64,000 nt of DNA from JABMQB01 sp963678235 (GCA_963678235.1 OY782766.1:186001-250000), one strand, 5' to 3'. Shown: positions 7,250-17,209, counted from the first letter of the stretch. The notes: generated from the letters alone by a model not told the origin. Made by a program: numbers and translations.

Positions 7250-10200
7250 ATGAAAAAAAATCGAATTTCTCCCTTTGTGGAAAAGTGGAGAATTAAAAAG
7301 TTATTGTTTATGTTTAGATTATTATGTTTTTCTATGCTTTTGTCAATACTGCATGTTTCTGCGTCAGTTTATTCGCAGCAAGCAAAGCTTAGTATTTCAC
7401 AAAAGAATGCGACAATTGGTGAAGTTTTATATGAAATTGAGCAAAACTCAGATTTCAAATTCCTTTACCGTAACGAAGCAATCGATGTTAATCGAGTTAT
7501 TAACCTGGACGTAAAAGATGCCAATATTGAAACGATTTTGAAAGAGATCTTTTCTGAGGAAGATTTTACATACAAAATTTTCGAAAATAACTTAATTGCC
7601 ATTAACAATGCGAATGCAGTGCAACAACAGAAGCAGTTGACTGGTATTGTTACCGGACCTGATGGGCAACCAATTCCAGGAGTCACAATTATCGAAGCTG
7701 GTACTACTAATGGAACAATAACCGATATCGACGGTATTTTCCAAATTAGTGTCGCTGAAGATGCAAAAACCTTGTTATTTTCATTTGTTGGAATGAGGTC
7801 GCAAGAAGTAGCCATTGGTGCTAATTCTACGTTCACCGTTACAATGGAAGAAGAAACAATTGGTTTATCTGAAGTAGTTGCCATTGGTTATGGTACTGCA
7901 CGAAGAAAAGATATTACCGGTGCTGTTGCATCTGTATCAACTGAACAGCTTACTGCAGCTCCGGTTGCCGATGTAGCTCAAGCGTTAAAAGGTAAATTAG
8001 CTGGGGTAAATGTTGTATCTCAAGACGGTCGCCCGGGTGCTGACGTTTCTATCCGTGTTCGTGGTGGTGGTTCTATTTCCCAAAGTAATGATCCTCTATT
8101 CATTGTTGACGGATTCCCTGTTAGTTCTATAAGCAATATTCCATCTAACCAAATTCAAAGCATTGATGTTTTGAAAGATGCTTCTTCAACTGCAATTTAT
8201 GGAGCTCGTGGTGCAAATGGTGTAATCATTGTAACAACTAAAAGCGGTTCAGTTGGTAAAACCAAAGTTACATATGATGGCTATGTTCAGGCAAATACTG
8301 TACCTGAGTATCTTCCAGTAATGGAAGGATACGACTATATTGCATTTAACTGGGCTTATGCTGCTGCAATTGGTGACCAATATGCTGATGCTTGGGAAAG
8401 ATTATGGGCAATTGGTCGTTTTGAAGGTAGCAACTCTCGTGGAATAGATTATTATAAAAATGTTCCTAGCCGTGACTTCAATAAAGAATTGTATAACAGT
8501 TCTTTTGCACACAACCACAATTTTAATATTACAAGTGGAACAGAAACTTCTAAGTATTTGTTTGCGATTAACCACATGGATCAGGACGGGATGAAAGTTG
8601 GATCTTACTACAAAAGAACCAACGTTCAATTCAAATTAGATCAAAAATTAGGTGATAACCTTGATCTAACCATCAATACGCGTTACACAAATGTTGAAAC
8701 TGGTAATAACGCAGGTAACTCTCAAGGTTATTGGTTCAGACCGATTGCAACAGAAGATGTACTTGGGGATATGGATGTGACAAGCAATACTCAGTTAGGT
8801 GATTACAATGCACTATTACAAGATGTTTACAATCCTGTTTCAATAATTGATGATACAGAAGACGTCACAAAAAGCAGGTCGTTAGTAGCAAATACAGCAT
8901 TAAGCTGGGAAATTGTTAAAGGTTTGGTTGCCAAGACCGACTTAGGTCTTAGTGCAAGTTGGTCAAAAAGAAACCGTTGGTGGGGTGCTATCTCCAGAAA
9001 TTATTTAGATGGAACAGGTACAGCTTTATATTCAGGAGATGCTCAAATAAGGTCATCCGAAGGATGGAACTTACGTTGGGTAAACACTGTTAACTACGAA
9101 GTGCAAGGTTTAGGTGATGATCATAACTTAAATTTCTTAGCAGGTATGGAGGTTGCAGATTCTGGATCTGAATATCTTGATGTTAGGGCTAATGAATTCC
9201 CTGCTTCATACGATGCAGATCGTGCTTATGCAAATATGAACGACTTTCTTAGAAGGGATAGTGAAAACTTTACCATTGCATCAAACACTGGTATTGCAAA
9301 TCGTTTGCAGTCGTATTTTGGTCGTGTAAATTATACCTATAAAAGCAAGTATTTATTTACCGGAACATTCCGTGCGGATGGTTCTTCAAGATTTGCTCCT
9401 AGTAATCGTTGGGGATATTTCCCGGCAGGAGCCCTTGCATGGCGTATGTCAGAAGAACCTTTCCTACAAGATGCCGATTGGTTGGATAACTTAAAAATGA
9501 GGGTTTCTTATGGTAGTGTAGGTAGCGATGCAATTAGTGCAGAACTATGGAAACAAAGCTGGGCATCAGGTACAACCAGATGGTCAATCGATGAAGTTAG
9601 GCAGCCAAGCTATACTCCTGCTTCTAACTTAATTGCAAATCCTGATTTGAAATGGGAAACAACCATTACGAGGAACCTTGGTTTTGATTTTGCCTTATTT
9701 AATAGCAAGCTGTCAGGATCTTTGGAATTATACAAAAATACAGTAAAAGACCTTCTTTTGGTAACTCCGGTATCTGACCTTACAGGATTCCAGTTCACCC
9801 AGGAGAATATTGGAGCAACAAGCAACAAAGGTATCGAACTTGCATTATCTGCAGAAATTGTTCGTTCTCAAGATTTTAACCTTCGCGCAAGCATTAATAT
9901 AAATGTGAACAGAAATAATGTGGATGAGTTGGCAGAAAGTATCAATGGAGAATATAGTTCAGGTTTTGGAGGAGTACGCCTAAATCCTCGTAACGACTAT
10001 TATTTGACCGTTGGTCAACCTGTTGGACTTCTTCGTGGTTATGTTCATGAAGGATGGTATACAACAGATGATTTTAACTACGATGCAGCTACACAGATTT
10101 ATACATTAAAAGATGGAATTGCTGATCCTGCAAGTGGGGTATTACCAAATATTTATGGAACATTTGAAAATAAACCCGGATCACAAACTGCATATCCAGG

Positions 10201-10858
10201 TGTTCAAAAACTAAAAGATATCAGTGGTCCTGACGGAGTACCTGATGGAGTTGTTGATGATTATGACCTTGGAGTAATTGGGGATACTAACCCAGCTCAT
10301 ACTGGTGGATTTAGCATTAGTGGTAATTATAAAAACTTTGACTTTGGTTTAGACTTTAACTGGAGTTATGGCAACGATATTTACAACGCTGCTCACGTTG
10401 AAACTTACTTGGGTAACAAAGAATCTGGTTTGTTCAGAAACAGATACCAGGAGCAAGCAGGTCACTATAAAATCTACGATATTGTTGGAGGTCAGTTAAC
10501 TAAAGTAGTTGATCCAGCTGCATTGGATGCACTAAATGCCAATGCAACAACCTATTTGCCTTATCCTGAAAGTGCTGTATTTTCGACCTTTGGTGTTGAG
10601 GATGGTTCATTCTTAAGGCTTAACACTGTGACAATTGGATATACTCTGCCTAGCAGCGTACTTACTAAAGTTGGAATTAACAAGTTCCGTATTTATGGAT
10701 CAATCTACAATGCTTTAACATTTACGAAATATTCTGGTTTTGATCCGGAAGTTAACGTAAATGAAGACAGTAGTTCTTTCTATCCAACACCTGGATTGGA
10801 TTATAATTCATATCCCAGGGCGCGTACATTTACTTTAGGAGTTAATATTGATTTTTAA
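7250..10858 (+). CDS. susC: SusC-type TonB-dependent outer membrane transporter with STN domain
   Basis: A 1202-residue transporter that imports oligosaccharides across the outer membrane using TonB energy. After a signal segment ending ASVYSQQ there is an STN domain (about 52-105: NATIGEVLYEIEQNSDFKFLYRNEAI), a carboxypeptidase-D-like regulatory domain (about 128-215: LTGIVTGPDGQPIPGVTI), the plug (about 225-340: GYGTARRKDITGAVASVS, LKDASSTAIYGARGANGVIIVTT) and a 22-strand barrel ending in NIDF. The STN domain and the upstream sigma/FecR genes mark it as a signalling transporter. It is followed 20 bases later by its SusD partner. The ligand is predicted to be pectic oligosaccharides from the neighbouring enzymes. 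Confidence 0.96.
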   Translation: MKKNRISPFVEKWRIKKLLFMFRLLCFSMLLSILHVSASVYSQQAKLSISQKNATIGEVLYEIEQNSDFKFLYRNEAIDVNRVINLDVKDANIETILKEIFSEEDFTYKIFENNLIAINNANAVQQQKQLTGIVTGPDGQPIPGVTIIEAGTTNGTITDIDGIFQISVAEDAKTLLFSFVGMRSQEVAIGANSTFTVTMEEETIGLSEVVAIGYGTARRKDITGAVASVSTEQLTAAPVADVAQALKGKLAGVNVVSQDGRPGADVSIRVRGGGSISQSNDPLFIVDGFPVSSISNIPSNQIQSIDVLKDASSTAIYGARGANGVIIVTTKSGSVGKTKVTYDGYVQANTVPEYLPVMEGYDYIAFNWAYAAAIGDQYADAWERLWAIGRFEGSNSRGIDYYKNVPSRDFNKELYNSSFAHNHNFNITSGTETSKYLFAINHMDQDGMKVGSYYKRTNVQFKLDQKLGDNLDLTINTRYTNVETGNNAGNSQGYWFRPIATEDVLGDMDVTSNTQLGDYNALLQDVYNPVSIIDDTEDVTKSRSLVANTALSWEIVKGLVAKTDLGLSASWSKRNRWWGAISRNYLDGTGTALYSGDAQIRSSEGWNLRWVNTVNYEVQGLGDDHNLNFLAGMEVADSGSEYLDVRANEFPASYDADRAYANMNDFLRRDSENFTIASNTGIANRLQSYFGRVNYTYKSKYLFTGTFRADGSSRFAPSNRWGYFPAGALAWRMSEEPFLQDADWLDNLKMRVSYGSVGSDAISAELWKQSWASGTTRWSIDEVRQPSYTPASNLIANPDLKWETTITRNLGFDFALFNSKLSGSLELYKNTVKDLLLVTPVSDLTGFQFTQENIGATSNKGIELALSAEIVRSQDFNLRASININVNRNNVDELAESINGEYSSGFGGVRLNPRNDYYLTVGQPVGLLRGYVHEGWYTTDDFNYDAATQIYTLKDGIADPASGVLPNIYGTFENKPGSQTAYPGVQKLKDISGPDGVPDGVVDDYDLGVIGDTNPAHTGGFSISGNYKNFDFGLDFNWSYGNDIYNAAHVETYLGNKESGLFRNRYQEQAGHYKIYDIVGGQLTKVVDPAALDALNANATTYLPYPESAVFSTFGVEDGSFLRLNTVTIGYTLPSSVLTKVGINKFRIYGSIYNALTFTKYSGFDPEVNVNEDSSSFYPTPGLDYNSYPRARTFTLGVNIDF

Positions 10859-10878
10859 TTTTTAACAATTCGTAAATT

Positions 10879-12999
10879 ATGAAAAAGTTATTATATAGTA
10901 TGCTTGCCGTATTTGTATTGGGATTTACGGCATGTGAAAAAGATTTTTTAGATGTGCAGGCGCCATCAAGCGTTGATGAAGATTTCGTATTTGCAACTCC
11001 GGGCGAAGCACAAAAAGTATTAGCTGGTATTTATGACCTGTGGCACGATCTTGACCGTTTAATGTTTTACGAAACTGAGGTTGTAGGTTCAGATAGTGAA
11101 TGCCACCCTGAAAATTATGCTTCTCAAGGACGTCATATTCCGGAAGGATTATTTGAATCAGAGTATAACATTAACGATGGTAACTCGGCGAACGAATGGA
11201 GAGAGTGTTTCATTATAATTAATCGTTGTAACATCATGATTGAAGCCTTTGAAAGCAAAGAAGGTTATCAGGAAGCTGTTGCTGCTGGTGTTCCAAGTGA
11301 ATGGACTCAAGTATATGGCGAAGCTGTTGCAGCCCGTGCTACTTGTTACAAACTGTTGATTCGTTACTTTGGAGATGCTCCTTATTTTGACTATCCAATC
11401 AGAACGACTGCTCAAACAGATTCTTTGGGCTTAACTTCTCGTGACATTATTTATGACAAAGAAATAGCTGCCCTTAAAAAAGCAGTTCCATTAATGTACC
11501 GTCTGGGAGAAGGCGGTGTTAATGCTGAGCGTTTTTCAGGTACTTATGGTGATTATTTAATTGCAAGATTGGCATTTGATGCTGCAGGTTATCAATTACG
11601 TCGTACTGACTTTGATTATGGAAGTGTTTCTTTTGACCAGTGGGGAGTTGATAATACAACATGGCAGGCTAAATATGTTAGGCGTAGTGATTGGGCTACT
11701 TATATGAACACTGCAAAAGAATACTATTTGAAAGTGGTAAATAACCCGGGTTCTGCATATTTAATTGAGTCTGATGAGAGAGGAGCAGGATTTGATAATC
11801 CATTCCAACGTAACTTCCAATATTTAATGGACCTACAAATCAGCCCGGAATCAATTTTTGAAACAGGGTATACCAGAACTCAAAACTCTGATTTCCCTTA
11901 TTCATTTGGCCGTCCATCAGGTGGTGGTGGTTCTAATGCTTACCCATGTAAAAACTACGGACAAAGCCGTTTGTATGCCAGCTATTATTATGGCGATTTT
12001 ATACCAGGAGACAAACGTCGTGACGTTACTGCTTGTGTAACTGCCAACTCTGGAGCAGCATCAGAAAAACTGATCAACTTCCAACCAGGTAGCCGTGAAA
12101 AAGGTGGTTTGGCCCACAATAAACTAGATGAGTCTCGTTTTGCTGATCCTTACACTACAAGGCAACGTCAATCAGGTTGTAACTGGCAGCAAGTACGTAT
12201 GGGTGATGTTATGTTAGACCTTGCTTATGCAGCTGCTGCTACAGGAGATGCTAGTACCGCAAAAACTTATTTAACAAAAGTTCGTAGCCGTGCATTCTCA
12301 GCTGCCGATCAAGCTGAAAAAGTTACTGCTTATGTGAATGCTCTTTCAGGCCAGGATTTAATTGACGCAATTGCTTTTGAACGTAAATTGGAATTAGGTG
12401 CTGAAGGTAAAACCCGTTGGGACATGACCCTTTATGGAACCATGCCGGAAAGGATTCAAAAATTACGTGACAGGCAAAGAGCTATGGTTGCTGGTTTGGA
12501 AACTGTTGGATATTATACATTCCCAGAAACAGGAATGACTATTTCTCGTTGGATTTGGACCAAGTTTGTAAATATTAAAGAAGATATTGATCCTTCTTTG
12601 AATTTATTAACTACACAAACTCCTGCAGGGATTACTACTGATGATCCAACTTACCCGGTATTAGTGCCAGGTTGGAGGGGAACTAGTGATTTATGGACAG
12701 ATTATATTGCAACTCTAAGCAGTGATAAAGTAAACTTGGCAATCCGTGGATTATACGAATATATCGATCCGGATGGTCCTGTTGCTGCAGCTCTTGAAGC
12801 TGATGGATATGAGAAATCTCCTTGGGGAGAAAATATTGTTGCCAATAAGAGTCAATATACTGAAGATATTTTCAGAGGATATCCAGATGCATATTATACG
12901 CAACAACAGCCACCTCGTTATATCAGAGCTATTCCTTATGAAACACTTTCAAGGTCAAATGGTATGATAACTCAAGGTTATGGCCACGCTTCTGAATAA
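10879..12999 (+). CDS. susD: SusD/RagB-type starch-binding-like lipoprotein
   Basis: The 706-residue lipoprotein has a signal MKKLLYSMLAVFVLGFTAC with lipid-anchored Cys19 followed by EKDFLD, the common SusD start. It has the SusD N-terminal helices (GEAQKVLAGIYDLWHDLDRL, WRECFIIINRCNIMIEAF) and the RagB C-terminal part (VMLDLAYAAAATGDASTAKTYLTKVRSRAF, DAIAFERKLELGAEGKTRWDMTLYG). At over 700 residues it is clearly longer than most SusD proteins (about 500-600), with extra C-terminal sequence. It caps the SusC barrel at the cell surface and binds glycan. A terminator follows it. Confidence 0.95.
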   Translation: MKKLLYSMLAVFVLGFTACEKDFLDVQAPSSVDEDFVFATPGEAQKVLAGIYDLWHDLDRLMFYETEVVGSDSECHPENYASQGRHIPEGLFESEYNINDGNSANEWRECFIIINRCNIMIEAFESKEGYQEAVAAGVPSEWTQVYGEAVAARATCYKLLIRYFGDAPYFDYPIRTTAQTDSLGLTSRDIIYDKEIAALKKAVPLMYRLGEGGVNAERFSGTYGDYLIARLAFDAAGYQLRRTDFDYGSVSFDQWGVDNTTWQAKYVRRSDWATYMNTAKEYYLKVVNNPGSAYLIESDERGAGFDNPFQRNFQYLMDLQISPESIFETGYTRTQNSDFPYSFGRPSGGGGSNAYPCKNYGQSRLYASYYYGDFIPGDKRRDVTACVTANSGAASEKLINFQPGSREKGGLAHNKLDESRFADPYTTRQRQSGCNWQQVRMGDVMLDLAYAAAATGDASTAKTYLTKVRSRAFSAADQAEKVTAYVNALSGQDLIDAIAFERKLELGAEGKTRWDMTLYGTMPERIQKLRDRQRAMVAGLETVGYYTFPETGMTISRWIWTKFVNIKEDIDPSLNLLTTQTPAGITTDDPTYPVLVPGWRGTSDLWTDYIATLSSDKVNLAIRGLYEYIDPDGPVAAALEADGYEKSPWGENIVANKSQYTEDIFRGYPDAYYTQQQPPRYIRAIPYETLSRSNGMITQGYGHASE

Positions 13000-13038
13000 T
13001 TTTAGTCAATTAAATTATATTTAATAAGTAATTTATTT

Positions 13039-13071
13039 ATAACCCGTCACAGTTTTGTGACGGGTTATTTC
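13039..13071 (+). terminator. Rho-independent terminator after the first SusCD pair
   Basis: ATAACCCGTCAC (13039-13050) and GTGACGGGTTAT (13057-13068) form a perfect 12-bp stem with loop agtttt, followed by a short T run. It separates the sigma/FecR/SusC/SusD transcript from the enzyme genes downstream. Confidence 0.85.
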
Positions 13072-13090
13072 GTTATCTTTACTTTAGGCG

Positions 13091-13111
13091 ATATACAATT
13101 AAATTGTATAT
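13091..13111. promoter_or_regulatory. 21-bp perfect AT-rich palindrome
   Basis: Arms ATATACAATT (13091-13100) and AATTGTATAT (13102-13111) flank a single A. It lies 28 bases before the LamG gene and just after the terminator, where a promoter for the enzyme genes is expected. Its core resembles the element at 3531-3547. Confidence 0.4.
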
Positions 13112-13138
13112 TTACTATTTAATCTAAAACCAACAATA

Positions 13139-13813
13139 ATGTATAAGATTCTTTCTTTGATTGTACTATTGTGTGCATTTTGTTCTTCACGTGTAAATTC
13201 TGCAGAATCAGTAAAATCTGAAAATAAGGTAGTAAAGGAGTGGAAACCCGCAGAAATGTTAAATTCAAATAACCCTTCCTACCAAATATTAGGTGAGCCT
13301 AAAGTTGTGGATTCCAAGTATGGACAGGCGGTATATTTTGATGGTATTGACGATGCCATACAATTCCCTGAGATGCCTTTGGAAGGTTTAGAGGCATTCA
13401 CTGTAGAAATGATTTTTCATCCTGATATGGATGCGCCTTTCGAACAGCGCGTTGTTCATGTTGGGGGAATTACCGTTGACCGGATGCTGCTGGAAATTAG
13501 GGCTGTGGAATCAAATTGGTACTTTGATGGCTTTGTTGCTTCAGGCAATAATAAAACTGCATTAATCGATGAAACATTGATCCATCCCCTTGGTCAATGG
13601 CACCATGTTGCCCTGGTTGTTGACTCAAAAAGTATGACAACGTTTGTAAACGGACAAAAGGAATTAAGTACTGATTATTCATTCTTGCCTATCAAAGGTG
13701 GAATAAGTTCAATTGGCGTACGCCAAAATAAAGTGTCGTGGTACAAAGGGAAAATTTACAAGGTCCGTATTTCGTCAGGAGCATTGGCACCAGAAGAATT
13801 TATGAAGAAATAA
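13139..13813 (+). CDS. Exported LamG/concanavalin A-like domain protein
   Basis: A 224-residue protein with an N-terminal signal peptide (cleavage near VNSAES) and one LamG-type jelly-roll domain: YGQAVYFDGIDDAIQFPE, EAFTVEMIFHPD, PLGQWHHVALVVDSKSMTTF and VNGQKELS are the hallmarks. Such domains bind glycans or act as accessory modules. There is no visible catalytic domain. It stands first among the enzyme genes after the SusCD terminator, so it may be a surface glycan-binding protein of the locus. That role is inferred, as no lipobox is evident. Confidence 0.8.
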   Translation: MYKILSLIVLLCAFCSSRVNSAESVKSENKVVKEWKPAEMLNSNNPSYQILGEPKVVDSKYGQAVYFDGIDDAIQFPEMPLEGLEAFTVEMIFHPDMDAPFEQRVVHVGGITVDRMLLEIRAVESNWYFDGFVASGNNKTALIDETLIHPLGQWHHVALVVDSKSMTTFVNGQKELSTDYSFLPIKGGISSIGVRQNKVSWYKGKIYKVRISSGALAPEEFMKK

Positions 13814-13858
13814 ATCATAGTTCTGAAACCATCTTAAGGAAGAATTCCTTGTTCCTAT

Positions 13859-13894
13859 AAACTTAAATGATTAATACGATTAATCGATAAGTTT
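13859..13894 (+). other. Nested inverted repeat in the LamG-GH28 spacer
   Basis: AAACTTA (13859-13865) pairs with TAAGTTT (13888-13894), enclosing GATTAAT-acg-ATTAATC. The 205-base spacer otherwise shows only AT-rich sequence. It could be an operator or a transcript structure. Confidence 0.3.
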
Positions 13895-14018
13895 CATTTC
13901 TTGAAAAGCGTGCTTAGGAATAAAAGCTAGTTAATTCATTATTAAAATTGTAAGCAATAAATTATTTTTAGATAATAATAAAGAAACCTAAAAACATCAG
14001 ACTAAATCAATATAAAAT

Positions 14019-15380
14019 ATGTTAAGATATTGTACCATCATTTTTATATCCATCGGATTTTTATTTTCATGTAGTACCCCAACTGTTGAAGAAAATACAC
14101 AGCTTGTTACGGCAAAAAGCATCATCGAACAGATCAGTGAACCAATAATCCCTGAGTTTTCGCTTAATGTTATGGATTTTGGTGCTGTAAACGATTCTGT
14201 AACGGATAATAAATTGGCTTTTCAAAAAGCCATTGAAGAATTACAAAAAAAAGGAGGCGGGACTCTTATTGTTCCAAGCGGATGCTATTTGTTAAATGGA
14301 CCGGTTCACCTTAAAAGTAATTTGAACCTTCATTTAGAGGAAGGGGCAAGGTTAAAATTTGGATCGAATCCATTGGATTATTTGCCGGTAGTGAGCACTA
14401 GTTGGGAGGGCACTTTTCTTTATAATTACAGCCCATTTATTTATGCAAAAGATTGCAAAAATATTGCAATCACAGGTAAAGGGATAATCGATGGTAATGC
14501 ATCAAAAACCTGGGCACAATGGCGCGACCAGCAAAGTGCCGATCAACTTTTAAGCCGCGAGATGAACCACACCAATGTACCAATTTCAGATCGCGTATTT
14601 GGAGAAGGGCATTACCTAAGACCACACCTGGTTCAATTTTTTGATTGCCAGAATGTGAAGATTGAAGGCGTAAAAATGATTAACTCCCCGTTTTGGTGCT
14701 TGCATCTTTTGAGGTGTGAAAATGTGATTGTTAGGGCGGTTCGTTACGACGCCCAAAATAAAAATAACGATGGTATTGATCCTGAATATTCGAAAAATGT
14801 ATTGATCGAAGATGTAATATTTAATAATTCTGATGACAATGTAGCAATCAAGGCTGGTCGTGATAATGAAGGAAGGGCTTCAAAAGTCAGGTCTGAAAAT
14901 ATTGTGGTACGTAATTGTAAGTTTATGGGGCTTCATGCACTTGTTATAGGTAGCGAAATGTCGGCCGGGGTGCAAAATGTTTTTGTGGAGAACTGTGGCT
15001 TTGCCGGAAAACTAAAAAGGGGTATTTACCTGAAATCAAATCCTGACAGAGGTGGTTTTATGAAGAATATTTATATAAAAAACATTGACCTTGGTGAGGT
15101 ACAAGATTGTATTTATATAACTTCTTATTACCACAACGAAGGAGAAGGACATGTTACCACAATAAAGGATGTGTATTTCGAAAACATCAGCTGCAAAAAA
15201 GCAACTGCTGGGGGAATTGTTGTTCAAGGATTCCCTGAAAAAAAGATATCCGAAATATATTTTAAAAACATTCGCATCGATTCAGTAATGAACGCCATGA
15301 GCATGACCGATACAGAGAACATTATTTTTAGCAATATAATTATTGGCGATCAGGCAAACGCCCCGTCCTTTGTCCATTAA
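14019..15380 (+). CDS. GH28 polygalacturonase lipoprotein
   Basis: The 453-residue protein starts with a lipoprotein signal (FLFSC, Cys18), then NVMDFGAVNDSVTDNKLAFQ, the classical opening of exo-type GH28 enzymes, and a right-handed beta-helix. Catalytic region motifs are visible: NDGID (Asp251) and SDDNVAIK (Asp272, Asp273), then GLHALVIGSE with His306 and RGIYLKSN with the Lys. It hydrolyses alpha-1,4-galacturonosyl bonds in homogalacturonan or at galacturonate ends of rhamnogalacturonan. The usual HG following the histidine motif is HA here, a mild deviation. It forms a run with the next pectinase genes. Confidence 0.93.
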   Translation: MLRYCTIIFISIGFLFSCSTPTVEENTQLVTAKSIIEQISEPIIPEFSLNVMDFGAVNDSVTDNKLAFQKAIEELQKKGGGTLIVPSGCYLLNGPVHLKSNLNLHLEEGARLKFGSNPLDYLPVVSTSWEGTFLYNYSPFIYAKDCKNIAITGKGIIDGNASKTWAQWRDQQSADQLLSREMNHTNVPISDRVFGEGHYLRPHLVQFFDCQNVKIEGVKMINSPFWCLHLLRCENVIVRAVRYDAQNKNNDGIDPEYSKNVLIEDVIFNNSDDNVAIKAGRDNEGRASKVRSENIVVRNCKFMGLHALVIGSEMSAGVQNVFVENCGFAGKLKRGIYLKSNPDRGGFMKNIYIKNIDLGEVQDCIYITSYYHNEGEGHVTTIKDVYFENISCKKATAGGIVVQGFPEKKISEIYFKNIRIDSVMNAMSMTDTENIIFSNIIIGDQANAPSFVH

Positions 15381-15460
15381 GGACAATTTATGTTAAACTT
15401 TGCCTAATAAACAGAAGTCTAAGACAGATAAGAAATAACCAGATAAATTAATTTAAACCA

Positions 15461-17083
15461 ATGAACAAACTATCTCTTTTATTATCCTTTGGGATATTCA
15501 TGCTCATATGCAATTCAAATTTTGCAAAAGATAATTCAAAAATCCAGGAAGAAATTAAGGAAACGATGTTAAAAGCTACCCGTTTTATGGTAGAAGATGT
15601 TTCAACCAATGGTGGGTACGTATGGAGTTATATGCCTGATTTTTCGCGGCAGTGGGGTGAAATGGAAGCCTATAAAACCATGATTTGGTTGCAGCATCCG
15701 GGTACCATTAGTATGGGGCACTTATTTCTTGATGCTTATCGGGCAACAAACAACGAATATTACTACAAAGCAGCCGAAAAAGCAGCAAATGCAATTATTT
15801 GGGGTCAAAGTAATGAGGGCGGCTGGAATTATATGATTGATTTCGCAGGCGATCGATCTTTAAAACAATGGTATAGTACTATTGGTAAAAACGGATGGCG
15901 TTTGGAAGAATTCCAACATTACTACGGAAATTCAACCTTCGATGATGATATTACTTCTGACGCTGCAAGGTTTCTGCTTCGTATGTACCTTGAAAAAATG
16001 GACCCAGCGTATAAGCCGGCTTTGGACAAAGCAATTGATTTCGTGCTGAAAAGTCAATATCCTTTGGGAGGCTGGCCTCAAAGATATCCTTTAAAATATG
16101 ATCATAGTAAAGATGGCTTCCCTGACTATACCTCGTTTTATACCTTTAACGATGATGTAATTTGGGAAAACACCCATTTTTTAATTCAGTGTTATTTGTC
16201 TCTGGGCGAGGAAAGGTTTCTTGAACCAATTCAGCGTGGAATGAACTTTTATATAATTTCCCAGGATGGATGTGGGGCTTGGGGGCAGCAATTAAACCTG
16301 AACCTTGAAGTTGCCGGTGCCAGAACCTATGAGCCTGCAGCATTTCTTCCAGGTGCAACTTTCGAAAATGCAATGCTATGCCTGAAGTTTTATGAACTTA
16401 CGGGCGACAAGAAATATTTGGCACACGTGCCTGAAGCAATTAAATGGTTAGAAGAAGTTAAACTTCCAGAAGATCAGGTGGAAGGTTGGCGTACGCATCC
16501 AACCTTTGTGGATCCTGGAACAAATAAACCAATTTATGTGCACAGAAAAGGTTCAAATGTTACCCATGGAACCTATTATACCGATGAAAACGACAAGAAT
16601 TTGCTTGGCCATTATTACGGAAAAGGCCGGGTGCCAATTGATCAATTAAAGGAGGAATATGAAAGGGTATCGGCTCTCACTCCTGAAGAAGCAACCAAAG
16701 ATTCACCGCTAAAGCCTGGAAAATTTGAAGGTACAGGTTCACCGCAAACATATTACGACCTGAATAGGTATAACTTTTTCAGGGATGTTGATGAAAAGGG
16801 TGTTGAAGATATTATTAAATCGCTTGACGATCAAAACCGTTGGTTAACAAAAAGGGTATTCGTTAGTAACCCTTATATTGGAGATGGGGTTAAAACAGAA
16901 TTAACCGATAAATATGCATCTACACGTGTAGGAGATGAAACCGACACTTCTCCTTACATGAACGAAACCGATCAGGAATTTATTTCTACCGGATTGTATA
17001 TTCGAAATATGAAGGTACTCTTGGATTATCTTCGTTCAGTTCAATCTTCCGAGGATACCCAGAAATCAGTAGAGTGGAGATAA
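15461..17083 (+). CDS. Pectate lyase-like protein, PL10 type
   Basis: A 540-residue exported protein (signal to about residue 22, NFAKDN) with an alpha/alpha toroid. Motifs GGWNYMIDFAGD, FVLKSQYPLGGWPQRYPL, YTSFYTFNDDVIWENTHFL and YEPAAFLPGATFENAML follow the PL10 pattern of GGWPQ-x-YP and TFND-x-V. Pectate lyases of this family cleave polygalacturonate by calcium-assisted beta-elimination with an Arg base. It is about 140 residues longer than the PL10 gene at 24590, with an extra C-terminal region (ALTPEEATKDSPLKPGKFEG and beyond). It is therefore a divergent family member, and its exact specificity is unknown. Confidence 0.82.
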   Translation: MNKLSLLLSFGIFMLICNSNFAKDNSKIQEEIKETMLKATRFMVEDVSTNGGYVWSYMPDFSRQWGEMEAYKTMIWLQHPGTISMGHLFLDAYRATNNEYYYKAAEKAANAIIWGQSNEGGWNYMIDFAGDRSLKQWYSTIGKNGWRLEEFQHYYGNSTFDDDITSDAARFLLRMYLEKMDPAYKPALDKAIDFVLKSQYPLGGWPQRYPLKYDHSKDGFPDYTSFYTFNDDVIWENTHFLIQCYLSLGEERFLEPIQRGMNFYIISQDGCGAWGQQLNLNLEVAGARTYEPAAFLPGATFENAMLCLKFYELTGDKKYLAHVPEAIKWLEEVKLPEDQVEGWRTHPTFVDPGTNKPIYVHRKGSNVTHGTYYTDENDKNLLGHYYGKGRVPIDQLKEEYERVSALTPEEATKDSPLKPGKFEGTGSPQTYYDLNRYNFFRDVDEKGVEDIIKSLDDQNRWLTKRVFVSNPYIGDGVKTELTDKYASTRVGDETDTSPYMNETDQEFISTGLYIRNMKVLLDYLRSVQSSEDTQKSVEWR

Positions 17084-17148
17084 TACCTGGGTTTTATTAC
17101 TTGAAAAACAGGTTGTTTATTTTTTCTCTGACTTATAACGATTACATG

Positions 17149-17190
17149 AATTTTGCTGGATTTTTAAGGGAATAATTTTCCAGCAAAATT
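17149..17190 (+). promoter_or_regulatory. Stem-loop in the leader of the beta-helix gene
   Basis: AATTTTGCTGGA (17149-17160) and TCCAGCAAAATT (17179-17190) form a perfect 12-bp stem with an 18-base loop, ending 19 bases before the next start codon and followed by an A-rich stretch. On the opposite strand it would be followed by T residues only weakly. A transcript-processing or leader element is more likely than a terminator. Confidence 0.45.
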
Positions 17191-17209
17191 TCTATAAAAA
17201 AAAACTCAA

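Noticed and set aside
7465..7884. 139-residue minus-strand open frame inside the first susC
   Set aside because: It lies wholly within the strongly supported SusC plug and signalling region and has no recognisable domain.
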